A program made the translations under genes and the position numbers. The notes beneath the pieces are model-generated. The model was not told where the DNA came from and ran no database searches. It saw nothing but the letters and a program-made list of their open reading frames with translations. From EA-27 sp964396265 (GTDB lineage Archaea > Thermoplasmatota > Thermoplasmata > RBG-16-68-12 > EA-27): a stretch of DNA of 64,000 nt. This document shows, piece after piece, positions 8,381-16,711 of the stretch. Every line of letters starts with the position of its first letter. The first letter of the stretch is position 1. The DNA lies in NCBI GenBank assembly GCA_964396265.1, contig CAYNEM010000010.1, forward strand, positions 1 to 64,000, read 5' to 3'.

Positions 8381-8557
8381 CTAGGCCAGCCGCCAAGGCT
8401 TGTCAATCCGACAGACGGCGGGCATCCCCCACACGTAAACGGATTGTGCACGATGGGCGGACGTCCCGGAGACGATGCGCACCCGCGACACCTTGCGACC
8501 CCATGCAATGATTTTCTCGGCGGCGATGCTGTCCCCCGGCTGTCGGAGTACGGTCAT
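8381..8557 (-). CDS. 58-residue protein coupled to the RHH regulator, unknown
   Basis: This frame was found by reading the DNA: ATG at 8557 overlaps the stop of the ribbon-helix-helix gene as ATGA and runs 58 codons to TAG. It begins MTVLRQPGDSIAAEKIIAW and ends CRIDKPWRLA, with three Trp and many Arg/Val. Overlap with an RHH gene suggests translational coupling and a partner role such as a toxin or co-regulator, but no toxin family is recognised. It is short and could be chance, although it stays open from the coupling site through the whole gap to the convergent gene. Confidence 0.5.
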   Translation of the reverse strand: MTVLRQPGDSIAAEKIIAWGRKVSRVRIVSGTSAHRAQSVYVWGMPAVCRIDKPWRLA

Positions 8558-8886
8558 TTGACCTTACCTTCCTTCGCGAGATTGTCCACGATCCGGAACG
8601 CGAACTCGGGCTCCATGCCCAGTGCCTCCATGATGTCCGACACATAGGCGGAAGGCCGGTCCTTGAGGAATTTGATGACCGCCGCCCTCGCCTTCGCATC
8701 CGTCCACGGTCGGACGACGATTACCTTGGATTCCCGGATTTCCTCGACGTAGGCCCTGAGCGCGTGCTCGATGAACTCCGTCCTCGAGCGTGCGCCGATC
8801 TTGACCGCGAGCGCGTCGATGTCTTTGAGGAGTGCAGGCGGTAGACGGAGGGAGACCGTGGGCTTCTGCATCGCTCTGCCTTGCAT
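8554..8886 (-). CDS. Ribbon-helix-helix (CopG/NikR-like) transcription regulator
   Basis: 110 residues. Residues 8-50 fit an RHH DNA-binding domain: a KPTVSLRLP beta strand, then two helices with RSRTEFIEHALRAYVEE. The C-terminal half (60-110) looks like a small winged-helix or helical sensing domain rather than the NikR ACT domain. Met 1 at 8886 and Met 6 at 8871 are both possible starts; the second leaves the whole inverted repeat at 8886-8903 upstream, which fits autoregulation. Its stop overlaps the start of a 58-codon ORF. Confidence 0.85.
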   Translation of the reverse strand: MQGRAMQKPTVSLRLPPALLKDIDALAVKIGARSRTEFIEHALRAYVEEIRESKVIVVRPWTDAKARAAVIKFLKDRPSAYVSDIMEALGMEPEFAFRIVDNLAKEGKVK

Positions 8887-8903
8887 GCATTACACGTATT
8901 GCA
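8886..8903. promoter_or_regulatory. Imperfect palindrome, candidate RHH operator
   Basis: TGCATTACACGTATTGCA is an 18-base near-palindrome with TGCA ends and an ACGT centre. It lies directly before the RHH gene, the usual place for an autoregulatory operator. RHH dimers bind short inverted repeats of this kind, but binding is an inference. Confidence 0.5.
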
Positions 8904-9082
8904 GGAGGCTGCTTAATCCTTCCGCGTGCAGGTACGCCATCCGGAGTGTGAGGGCGGACCCTCTGCGAGCGCTGGAGACTGCCGGCGAAGCGAGGACCGG
9001 AACCCGATTGAGGTCAGCCGCGATACCTACGACGTAGGCTCCAAATAGGGGAATCCTCCGTGGTCGGGCCGGAACCTCCCGG

Positions 9083-10294
9083 ATGGAATTCCTCGTCCTG
9101 CTGCTCCTTGTCCTCCTCGTCGCGCGCTCGATGGGGGAGCTGTTCCGCCGCGTGGGCCAGGCCCCTCTCATCGGCGAGGTTTTCGCAGGCATCATCTTAG
9201 GCCCGGCGGTCCTCGCGTGGATCAACCCGGACCCTTCGACGGAACTCGGCGCGGCGCTCGGGATCGTCGTCACGTTGGGCGTCGTGTTCCTCGTCCTGTC
9301 CGCGGGCCTCGAGGTCGGCGCCGAGGGGCTCCGCCAGGCGTTGCGGGACCGCACGTACATCGTCGCCGCCACGGAGTTCGTCTTCCCCTTCGGGCTGGGC
9401 TATGCGCTCGCGCAGGGCCTCGGGATGAACTTCGTGGGCTCACTGTTCATGGGGACCGCGATGGCCGTCACCGCGCTGCCCGTGAGCGTGCGCATCCTGA
9501 TGGACCTGGACCTGCTCGGGACGCGGTTCGGGCGCGGGATCGTGTCCGTCGCCGCCGCCAACGACGTGACCGCTTTCGCCCTCCTCGGGATCGTGATCGC
9601 GATCCAGGGGACGAATGGAGGCGCACTGCCCGTCGCGGAGCTCATCCGGAGCATCGTGGCGGTTCTTGCGTTCATCGGCCTCATCTACGCCGTCGGCCGG
9701 CTCCTGGGGCGGGGGCCCAAAGATCCCAGAGAGCGGCGGTACCTTGCGAGCTTGATCGCCAAGCTCCGGACGCCGGAGGCGGGCTTCGCGGTCGTCCTGG
9801 CGATCGCCCTGGCGCTGGGCGTGGGTTCGGAGGGACTCGGCCTTCACTTCGCGATCGGCGTCTTCTACGCGGGCGTGTTCCTCACGCGCGAGGCGCTGGG
9901 CGAGGGGCCGTTCCTGATCGTCCAGAACAGCGTGCGCAGCGTGAGCCTCGGCTTCCTCGCCCCGTTCTTCTTCGCGTTCGTGGGCCTCAACGTCGTCCTC
10001 TCGACATCGAACTGGTCCCTCGTGCTCGTCGTCACGGCCGTCGCCTTCGCGGGGAAGGTCCTCGGCGGTCTCATCGGCGGCTCCCTCGCGGGCTTTCGCG
10101 GCCACGCGCTCGCGGGCCTCGCCGTCGGCCTCAACGCCCGGGGGATGATGGAACTCCTGCTCGCGCAGGTCGGGCTCGCGACGGGGCTGATCGGCGCGGA
10201 CCTGTATTCCGCAATCGTCATCATGACGATCGTGACCACGCTGTCGACGCCGCCGATCCTGAAGGCGATCCTGAAGGGCAAGACGGTGGAGTGA
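9083..10294 (+). CDS. Cation/proton antiporter, CPA2 (Kef/NapA) family
   Basis: 403 residues, about 12 transmembrane helices and no C-terminal regulatory (RCK/TrkA) domain. Family features: GEVFAGIILGP in helix 2, LGVVFLVLSAGLEV in helix 3, and AAANDVTAFALLG in the core. The ND pair differs from the double-Asp of electrogenic NapA-type antiporters and resembles Asn-Asp or Gln-Asp electroneutral members, so it may exchange one K+ or Na+ per H+. Preceded by TATA-like CCAAATAGGG (9041-9050). Convergent with polymerase IV with no gap between stop codons. Confidence 0.9.
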   Translation: MEFLVLLLLVLLVARSMGELFRRVGQAPLIGEVFAGIILGPAVLAWINPDPSTELGAALGIVVTLGVVFLVLSAGLEVGAEGLRQALRDRTYIVAATEFVFPFGLGYALAQGLGMNFVGSLFMGTAMAVTALPVSVRILMDLDLLGTRFGRGIVSVAAANDVTAFALLGIVIAIQGTNGGALPVAELIRSIVAVLAFIGLIYAVGRLLGRGPKDPRERRYLASLIAKLRTPEAGFAVVLAIALALGVGSEGLGLHFAIGVFYAGVFLTREALGEGPFLIVQNSVRSVSLGFLAPFFFAFVGLNVVLSTSNWSLVLVVTAVAFAGKVLGGLIGGSLAGFRGHALAGLAVGLNARGMMELLLAQVGLATGLIGADLYSAIVIMTIVTTLSTPPILKAILKGKTVE

Positions 10295-11362
10295 TCAACC
10301 GCCGAGGCTCGCCTGTTTCCCCTTCGGCCGTTGGAAGTTCGCGACCCGCACGCCGAGCATGCGGACCGGCCGGTCGCGACCCTCGAACTCCGCCACAAGC
10401 TCCCTGGCCGTCGTCCTCAGGACCTCGCGGTCGTCCGTCCACGTCGCCAGCGTCCGGTCGCGGGTGTACGTCCGGAATCCCTCGAACCGGATCTTGATGC
10501 CCGCGGTGCGGAACACGACCCGGGCGTCCTTCACGCGTCGGTGAACGTTCTCCGTGACGCTGTCGAGCGTCTCCACGATCTCCGCCCAGTCCGTGACGTC
10601 CCGTTCGAACGTGCGCTCCACGCCGATCGACTTCGCGTCCGGACGCTCCTCCACGGGCAGCTCCTCAATCCCGCGCGCGATGCCCCACAACCAGACCGCG
10701 TTGCGGCCGAGAGTCTCGGTGAGCTTCTTCCCGGGGAACGCCGCCAAATCGCCGATCGTCCGAATCCCGAGCTCGTCGAGCACCCGTTCCGTCTTCTCCC
10801 CGACGCCGCTGATCGCGTTCACCGGGAGCGGATTCAGGAACGACTGCAGGCGGTCGGGCGGCACGATCGTGAGACCGTCGGGCTTCTGTTGCGCGGCGGC
10901 GATCTTGGCGGTGGACTTGTTGTGCGCGACCCCGATCGAGCAGGAGAGGCCTTCGCGATCTCGCACCGCCGTCTTCACCGCCAGCGCGTAGTCCCGCACG
11001 TCGTCCCATGACGTCTTGGCAGTGACGTCGAGGTACGCCTCGTCGATGCTCGCCTGCTCGAACCTGTCCGCAAACGCGCGAAGGACGTCCATCACGTTCT
11101 CCGACGCGATGCCGTACAGATTGTAGTTCGGTCTCTTGTAGATCGCGTCCGGCAGCTTGCGCCACGCGAGGGAGATCGGCATGCCCGCCTTCACGCCGAG
11201 CGCGCGCGCCTCGTAAGACGCCGCCATGACGACGCCTCGACCCTTTCCTCCCTTTGGATCCGCACCGACGATCACGGGCTTCCCCATCAGCTCCGGATGC
11301 TCGCGCACCTCGACGGCGGTGTAGAAGGAGTCGAGGTCGACGTGGAAGACGATGCGGGCCAC
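10295..11362 (-). CDS. dinB: DNA polymerase IV (Y-family, DinB/Dpo4)
   Basis: Translesion DNA polymerase. 355 residues, typical length. Catalytic motifs are intact: HVDLDSFYTAVE at 7-18 and SIDEAYLD near 104-111 supply the metal-binding acidic residues; YEARALGVKAGM and the CSIGVAHNKSTAKIA palm segment follow. A thumb HhH (NAISGVGEKTERVLDELGI) and a little-finger domain complete it. The extreme C-terminus, KGKQASLGG, lacks the aromatic pair of a full PIP box, so PCNA contact may be weak or elsewhere. Confidence 0.96.
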   Translation of the reverse strand: MARIVFHVDLDSFYTAVEVREHPELMGKPVIVGADPKGGKGRGVVMAASYEARALGVKAGMPISLAWRKLPDAIYKRPNYNLYGIASENVMDVLRAFADRFEQASIDEAYLDVTAKTSWDDVRDYALAVKTAVRDREGLSCSIGVAHNKSTAKIAAAQQKPDGLTIVPPDRLQSFLNPLPVNAISGVGEKTERVLDELGIRTIGDLAAFPGKKLTETLGRNAVWLWGIARGIEELPVEERPDAKSIGVERTFERDVTDWAEIVETLDSVTENVHRRVKDARVVFRTAGIKIRFEGFRTYTRDRTLATWTDDREVLRTTARELVAEFEGRDRPVRMLGVRVANFQRPKGKQASLGG

Positions 11363-11392
11363 CCTCCGTCATCGTCGCGACGGCACAAAAGC

Positions 11393-11779
11393 TTAGGCGG
11401 CCTTCGGGCGCGCGCGGCGAATCGAGATCATCTGGCGGAGGTACTTGCGAAGCTGCCCTCTCTTCAGGTCCAGGGTGAGGCCGAGCATCTCCAGCGCGAT
11501 GTGCCCGAGAACGGGCGCGTCCCGCGGTCCGCAGAAAATCACGCGCGTGGCCCCGATCTCACCGCGCAGTCGCAGGAACACCATTCCGTACTGACGCCGG
11601 ACTCGCTTGCCGTCGGCAAGTTCGTACAAGTCATATCCCAAGGGTCGGACGCCCAGCGCCTTCAGGAACGACCGCGGAAGGGCCGAATCATCCGAGCCCG
11701 TGTCGAGCTCGAGGTTCAGAATCTCGAACGGTCCGTCGAGGTCTCTGCCGACCTCGAGGTCCACGTACATTCGGCTCAT
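11393..11779 (-). CDS. Retropepsin-like aspartic protease, single domain
   Basis: 128 residues from the ATG at 11779. LELDTGSDDSALP at 23-35 is the active-site loop of retroviral-type aspartic proteases (Asp 26), and VLGHIALEMLGLTLD near 96-110 fits the flap-side helix and final strand. Only one DTG is present, so the enzyme would work as a homodimer with Asp from each chain. No signal peptide. In-frame ATGs further upstream (11830, 11872) would add an Arg-rich extension. Two sequence-related but Asp-poor paralogs lie at 18659-19027 and 19226-20227. Function unknown. Confidence 0.8.
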   Translation of the reverse strand: MSRMYVDLEVGRDLDGPFEILNLELDTGSDDSALPRSFLKALGVRPLGYDLYELADGKRVRRQYGMVFLRLRGEIGATRVIFCGPRDAPVLGHIALEMLGLTLDLKRGQLRKYLRQMISIRRARPKAA

Positions 11780-12113
11780 CCCTCTTCGCTTGGTCACGAC
11801 GTACCAAGACGTTCGTTGTACAAGTAGCATCGCACTTGGCGGCCAGCCTCTGTGTCGACGGAAGCTCCGCATCTCGGGCGCCGGTAGGGACTACTTGCGC
11901 CCTCTTTTCCCCTTCGCTCTTCCCGAAGATTCCTTCCGCGGCGAGGCTGACGCCCTCCGTCTCTTTCGCAATGATCTCCACGTGCACGATCTCGCCCGGC
12001 TTTGGTTGTGCCGCCATGATTCAGCCCCCCGCCAGATCATCCTACGGTAATGTATCAAGAAAGCGGGAAGTGGCACGGGCGCCACGGACATTGCGGTCAG
12101 CGGACCGACCCGC
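11780..12113. other. Gene-poor stretch upstream of the retropepsin gene
   Basis: 334 bases. The only interesting frame starts with ATG at 12017 on the minus strand: its first 37 or so residues (PGEIVHVEIIAKETEGV, then LAAEGIFGK) resemble the first strand and helix of a VOC domain, but it then runs out of character into the frame behind the retropepsin gene. A one-base shift would end it in a stop at 11891. It may be the decayed front end of the VOC remnant at 12114-12257, or an unrelated small gene. No RNA gene or repeat was seen. Confidence 0.35.
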
Positions 12114-12257
12114 TCAGTGGACGTCGAATTCGTTGCCCTCGGAGTCGAACATCGTGACGAAGTACCAGTTTGCGTCGTCGCTCTCGCTCACCTTCTTCGC
12201 CCCGAGCCCGAGCGCGAGGATGCGTCCCTCCTCGTCGATCCGCCGGCGGCGCTCACT
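12114..12257 (-). pseudogene. 3' remnant of a VOC-family gene, repeat of 16712-16855
   Basis: The frame reads SERRRRIDEEGRILALG and continues through GAKKVSESDDANWYFVTM to NEFDVH and TGA, matching the last 48 residues of the intact VOC gene at 16712-17152 with few changes and one codon deleted. The DNA is similarly close across about 143 bases. The N-terminal two thirds are missing: the fragment begins exactly where the secreted-protein gene (stop at 12253-12255) ends. It is in the same orientation as the intact copy, so the two form a direct repeat around about 4.4 kb. Confidence 0.8.
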
Positions 12258-13911
12258 TCTGCGCCAACACCTTCGCGCGCTGCGCGTGATGCCACGACCT
12301 CAGGAAATGGCAAATCGCTCGGACGTACTCGTTGCGATCCCCAGCCTCAAGCCCGTCAGAAAGAAGTCTCTCAGACCTCCCGAGCTCGCGCTCAACCTCT
12401 TCCTGCATGCGCGGGTCGCGAACCGGGGTGTCCCTCGCCTCCTCGAGCGCTGTGCGAGCAAGGACCTCGTCGGCCCTGACGAGGAGGCCGGCGACGCGGG
12501 CGCACTCCGCATCTAGCGTTGCTTGTTCGGCGTCGGTCCAACGAGCGGGGTTTAGGCGGCATTGGGCCGTGAATTCGGGCCCGGCTTCGCGGGAATCCTC
12601 GCGGTCCTCCTCGGCGCAGTTGCATCCACGCTCGTCATCGTCCTCATCACCGTCGTCGTCTTCTTTGTCCCCGCTTCCGCTTCCGCACTGGTCGCGTTCC
12701 GACCTATCGTAATCGTCGTCGTCGCCATGGAGCTCGAATCGGACGAGTCGGTTCGTCGCGTCACGTTCGCACAGGAACACGTTGTGTCCATACGTCGGGT
12801 CGAGTTGCGCATCGCCCATCCACCATGGCAGAACCCCGTACGTGAACGATAGCGCCGCCACAGGATCGCTGTCGAACGAGAGAGTAAAGCCTAGGCTTGC
12901 CTCGCGCACGTGAACACTCAAGGTGATGGGCCGGCCCAGCATTCGATCGCGTCGAGAGTGAATCGCAAGATCCTGCTGCCACGCCTCGACCCACACCTCG
13001 TCGTGGTAGCGGAGTGGTCGGGACGGCCACCGGGTCGGGAGGTCCACGGTCGTAACGACCCCGTTCTCCCACCTCAGCGTGAGCGTGTCATACGACGACG
13101 CCCTCAGGGTCCACGAAGGCCCGAGCACCAGGTCCAAACGGATGGGCCCTTTCCTCACCACCAGAACGTCCGGGGCGGGCGTTACGTCGACTCCGATGGG
13201 CCGGAACGGATGCGCGTAGCCGAGACTCTTCCAGACCAGGCGCTCCGCTCGGTCCAAGCTCTCCACAAAGGTCGAGTCCGGTCGCCCGAGCGCCAGCTCC
13301 TTGAGGGCGCGCATTCCTTCAATCGCTTCCTCCTTGAGCGACCGTCCCTCGACCACAGCCTCGACACATGGCCGGCCGGTGGGTGCGGAGTCAGGCGTGA
13401 ACTCCTGAAATGTCCTGCCGAAATCCTCAGAGATCCAGAATTGCCCGACAATCGGACGGACCTCCGTTCCGTCGCTTCCTTGGATTCCAATCGTGAAGTC
13501 GCTGGGAAGGTCGAGCTTGGTGACGAAGATGTGGTACCACTCTTGCCGGAAGTCAGTGTTCTGAGGGTGTCTCACGTGGGGCACGGGAGGGTTGATTCTC
13601 GTTTCTCCCCACTGGGCCGCCGTGCTCCCGTCCTGTCCGGGAATGCTTGTCCAACCCCGGGACACGGCAACCGCGGGGGCCACGAAGAGCCCTTCCGAAC
13701 CATAAAACCAATCATTCGTTACTGCCGTCTCATGAACGCCGTCAACGTCCACGTAGAACATTCCCGGCCGGTCCGTCCGTCCGTCCCAGCACAATGCGCG
13801 CGTGTTCGGATCGTACCACCAGTCCACCGGCGCGAAAGTCGGTTCGACGAATGCCCCTGCTCCCACCCCCGCCAACACGAAGACCAAGCCGAACGCAAGG
13901 ACCGCCTTCAT
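12253..13911 (-). CDS. Large secreted protein with Asp-rich segment, unknown
   Basis: 552 residues from the ATG at 13911, where a signal peptide begins (MKAVLAFGLVFVLAGVGAGA). The N-terminal 350 residues look like beta-sandwich domains. An Asp/Glu/Cys-rich stretch near 395-440 (runs of D with CGSGSGDKEDDDGDEDDD and CNC) could bind calcium, and a helical tail follows. No membrane anchor. A TTTATGG box near 13946-13952 is a likely promoter. The gene ends inside the first codons of the VOC remnant. The Asp-rich insert resembles those of the VWA proteins at 30-34 kb. Family not recognised. Confidence 0.7.
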   Translation of the reverse strand: MKAVLAFGLVFVLAGVGAGAFVEPTFAPVDWWYDPNTRALCWDGRTDRPGMFYVDVDGVHETAVTNDWFYGSEGLFVAPAVAVSRGWTSIPGQDGSTAAQWGETRINPPVPHVRHPQNTDFRQEWYHIFVTKLDLPSDFTIGIQGSDGTEVRPIVGQFWISEDFGRTFQEFTPDSAPTGRPCVEAVVEGRSLKEEAIEGMRALKELALGRPDSTFVESLDRAERLVWKSLGYAHPFRPIGVDVTPAPDVLVVRKGPIRLDLVLGPSWTLRASSYDTLTLRWENGVVTTVDLPTRWPSRPLRYHDEVWVEAWQQDLAIHSRRDRMLGRPITLSVHVREASLGFTLSFDSDPVAALSFTYGVLPWWMGDAQLDPTYGHNVFLCERDATNRLVRFELHGDDDDYDRSERDQCGSGSGDKEDDDGDEDDDERGCNCAEEDREDSREAGPEFTAQCRLNPARWTDAEQATLDAECARVAGLLVRADEVLARTALEEARDTPVRDPRMQEEVERELGRSERLLSDGLEAGDRNEYVRAICHFLRSWHHAQRAKVLAQK

Positions 13912-13994
13912 CCACGACTCACGAACGCGATATGCGACGCAGACCATAAACCTGTGCCATTTTCCCAATTTCCAGGCATTTTCAAGGACTGATA

Positions 13995-15773
13995 GTGGGG
14001 GGAACTGTGGGTGGAGTGACGATGCGGGATGTCGCAATTGGGGACCCCGACAACGACCTTCTTCCAGAAGTAATGGCTGTCGGAACCCAAGACTGGGTAT
14101 CGGACGTATCCGCCTCCCATATCCGCACGTATGTCCTCACTGCGGCCGGCAGCTTCAACCTCGAATCCTCCGACTCGCGCCCTGGCGAATACTGGCTTTC
14201 TGTGGCGATGGGGGATGTCGACTTCGACGGTCAGATCGAAACGGTCGTGGCGGGTCAAGAGCGACTAGCATCCGGTGGACCCGGAGGCGCCTTAGCGGTC
14301 GTGCGGGCGGTAGGAGCTGGATTCGTCCGCGAGCTCGAACGCTATCGCTGGCTTTCCTGGACGTGGCCGTGGTCCACGGTCATCGAAAACCCCGATGGGG
14401 ATCTTATCACAGAGTTCTTCACCGGAAGTCAGCGCTCGCCTGCGGGTAATGCCGCCGAGATTCGAGCCTGGAACTGGAATGTTCCACAAAAGCCTCAGGA
14501 TTTCTGGCCCCAGTTCCAGCGAGACGCATCCCATTCTGGCTACTCAGCTGCTGCAGCTCCGGGTACGAACACGCTGAGTTGGTCGAAGGACTACCTCGTT
14601 GGCAGTTGCTACAGGCACGATCGGTACTCACCGATCACGTTCGATGGGATGGTCTTCATTGTCGTGTACGGCGAGATTCGAGCATACAGGCTTGACAGCA
14701 CGAGCGCCTGGCCTTCATTTGTTCCCGTTGCAGATGATCTTCTCGGGCCGACTGCTCGTTCACTCGCTGCAGGAGCAGGTCGCGTCTACTATGGTGGTGC
14801 AGCGACTGGGAGCCCCCCTTATGGGGTGCTCTCATCGTATCGTTCTGACGACGGTGCGCTCGTCTGGACGAAAGGGGCTGAAACGTTCAGCCGCCAATTC
14901 GTCTGGGCGCCGCCAACCTTGGCGGGGGACCGGATTATCGTTGGAACCGCCGGAGACAATTTCCCTCCCTCCTCGCCCCCCGGTCAGCTTTTCGCGTTCG
15001 ACATGCAGGGAACGATCGTGTGGACTTTCTTGACCGGCGTGGATGTCCTAGCATCGCCCGCAATCGCAGGGACTAGAGTCTATGTTCGCGCGGGAACCGA
15101 CGTGTATTCGATTCCGCTTGACGACCCCAGCGGCGATAGCATTATCACTAACCCGGGCGAGATAGACTGGAAGTTCTCGATGGGGGCTTGGGGCGGGTCG
15201 AGACATGCGGTGCAACTCGTGGGATCGCCTACGGTCGCCGGAAACTTCGTCTATGTGGGGAGCCATGATGGATACCTCTACAAGATTCCGCGCATAGATC
15301 CGACGCCGGGAGACCAGACGATGACAATGACGGACATCACGACTGGAGGCGGTTGGCGGTCCGAGCGGCTTGGCGACTGGGTTGCTTCCACTCCGGCCGT
15401 ATCGGGAGGGTCAGTGTATGTGGGTGCCGACTTCACCACATCCGGCCATCTCTATCAGCTTAACGATGCCACGGGGTTGTCCGTTTGGCGAAAGGACTTC
15501 AATCAGATCAGCATTGCATCGCCGGCAGTAACTCCCGGGAAGGTCTTCATAATGAACCGACCCTCGACCGGGGTTCATTCGATTGACGCTTTCAATACAG
15601 CCGGCACGGCACTTTGGTCGAAACAAGTGCATTCTGGAAGCTCAGGCGTTGTGGCCGGGGCCTCGCTCGCTTTGACCGAGGGTTATCTCTTCTCCTCGAA
15701 TGGGTTCCAAGATTGTTCGGCGACATACACCGGGGATACGATCAAGTTTCTGTTTGCGATCAAGGACCCGTGA
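13995..15773 (+). CDS. FG-GAP plus PQQ beta-propeller protein, 5'-truncated
   Basis: 592 residues from a GTG at 13995; a stop lies just upstream. Two FG-GAP calcium-type repeats open the protein (GDPDNDLLPEVMAVG and GDVDFDGQIETVVAG), then from about residue 190 a PQQ-type propeller of Trp-docking repeats (WKFSMG, LVWTKG, LSVWRKDF and similar) runs to the end. Homologous propellers are exported, but there is no signal peptide and the frame opens in the middle of a repeat, so the front is probably lost. By eye it is less GC-rich than its neighbours, with many AT-ending codons. The start region lies head to head with the secreted-protein gene. Confidence 0.7.
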   Translation: MGGTVGGVTMRDVAIGDPDNDLLPEVMAVGTQDWVSDVSASHIRTYVLTAAGSFNLESSDSRPGEYWLSVAMGDVDFDGQIETVVAGQERLASGGPGGALAVVRAVGAGFVRELERYRWLSWTWPWSTVIENPDGDLITEFFTGSQRSPAGNAAEIRAWNWNVPQKPQDFWPQFQRDASHSGYSAAAAPGTNTLSWSKDYLVGSCYRHDRYSPITFDGMVFIVVYGEIRAYRLDSTSAWPSFVPVADDLLGPTARSLAAGAGRVYYGGAATGSPPYGVLSSYRSDDGALVWTKGAETFSRQFVWAPPTLAGDRIIVGTAGDNFPPSSPPGQLFAFDMQGTIVWTFLTGVDVLASPAIAGTRVYVRAGTDVYSIPLDDPSGDSIITNPGEIDWKFSMGAWGGSRHAVQLVGSPTVAGNFVYVGSHDGYLYKIPRIDPTPGDQTMTMTDITTGGGWRSERLGDWVASTPAVSGGSVYVGADFTTSGHLYQLNDATGLSVWRKDFNQISIASPAVTPGKVFIMNRPSTGVHSIDAFNTAGTALWSKQVHSGSSGVVAGASLALTEGYLFSSNGFQDCSATYTGDTIKFLFAIKDP

Positions 15774-15933
15774 CGGGGGAACAGCGGATAATCACAGCGA
15801 ACGGGCTCGTTAAGGAGGGTCCGCCGGGACTTCACCACCGACGGATGGGCAGTTGGATGCCTTGTAACGGGGCGGCTTGGCCGGTCGTGCAGGCCCGCTT
15901 CCGAGAGGAAGTCCCAGATGTACCTTACAATTT

Positions 15934-16671
15934 ATGTACTTCGAAGCGGTCCCCAAGAAGGCGGGTGATCGTTTGGAACGCAATGTAGTTCTTAGCAGCG
16001 TGAGCATGGTAGTCGCACTACTGGCCCTCGGCGTTTCGGTAGCGATCCCAGGCCCTCGAGGCCCGACTGGCGACGTAGGGCCACCGGGGCCGGACGGGCC
16101 GATGGGCCCGCAGGGGCTCGAGGGGCGGCAAGGCCTGGATGGCTCGCAAGGGTCCGCAGGGCCGGAAGGACCTCCGGGAGCAACAGGACCCGAGGGCCCC
16201 CCGGGACCTCCCGGAGCAACGGGGGCGCAGGGGTCGCCAGGCCCCCAGGGGAACGGATCCAAGGTCGCAACGAGTTCGATAACAATCGTACCACAGCCGA
16301 ATATCGGCTCTACGTGTACCAGTTTTCCTGGGGCGAACGTCACCATCGATGTCTCAGGTCCGGGCACGGTTGTCGTGTGGTCGACCGTCAGGGTATCCAT
16401 CGGTCATATCCAGGGCTTCGCGGATATTGTCTGGATCTTCCTCGCAGAGAGCCCCACTGATTGCACTCTGGACAGCAACACAACGGTCCATCGGTGGATG
16501 CCACCTGAGCCCACTCAGGATTTCTTCCTGACGACGGCGGTGATGCATCCATTCACGGTCTCTGCAGCTGGGACGTACACATACCATCTCACGGCAATCA
16601 TGGTACAGTCGGGGGGGGCGTCTTCCTTCTTCGAAGCTTCGTCCATCGTGGTTGTCTACTATCCGACGTGA
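15934..16671 (+). CDS. Collagen-like (Gly-X-Y repeat) membrane-anchored protein
   Basis: 245 residues. A short cytoplasmic start (KKAGDRLERN) precedes one transmembrane helix (about 17-38) and an uninterrupted collagen-type run of about 23 Gly-X-Y triplets (PGPRGPTGDVGPPGPDG and onward, about 40-108). A C-terminal beta-rich domain of about 135 residues with two Cys and a sequon follows. Such proteins form triple helices ending in a globular head, normally outside the cell. ATG 15934 is chosen; TTG 15973 (MERNVVLSS) also works and lies at a better distance from a TATA-like ACAATTTA. Collagen repeats are rare in archaea and are often spread by transfer. Confidence 0.85.
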   Translation: MYFEAVPKKAGDRLERNVVLSSVSMVVALLALGVSVAIPGPRGPTGDVGPPGPDGPMGPQGLEGRQGLDGSQGSAGPEGPPGATGPEGPPGPPGATGAQGSPGPQGNGSKVATSSITIVPQPNIGSTCTSFPGANVTIDVSGPGTVVVWSTVRVSIGHIQGFADIVWIFLAESPTDCTLDSNTTVHRWMPPEPTQDFFLTTAVMHPFTVSAAGTYTYHLTAIMVQSGGASSFFEASSIVVVYYPT

Positions 16672-16711
16672 ATGGGCGGGAAGGGCGACGCGCGTAGGTG
16701 CAGCTCACGCT

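Noticed and set aside
11688..12017. 109-codon minus-strand frame beginning MAAQPKPGEIVHVEI
   Set aside because: Only its first third looks protein-like; the rest lies in a wrong frame over the retropepsin gene. Kept as a note under the 11780-12113 entry instead of a gene.
13912..14037. Upstream ATG (14037) for the 12253-13911 secreted protein
   Set aside because: It would hide the signal peptide behind 42 residues and overlap the divergent PQQ gene.
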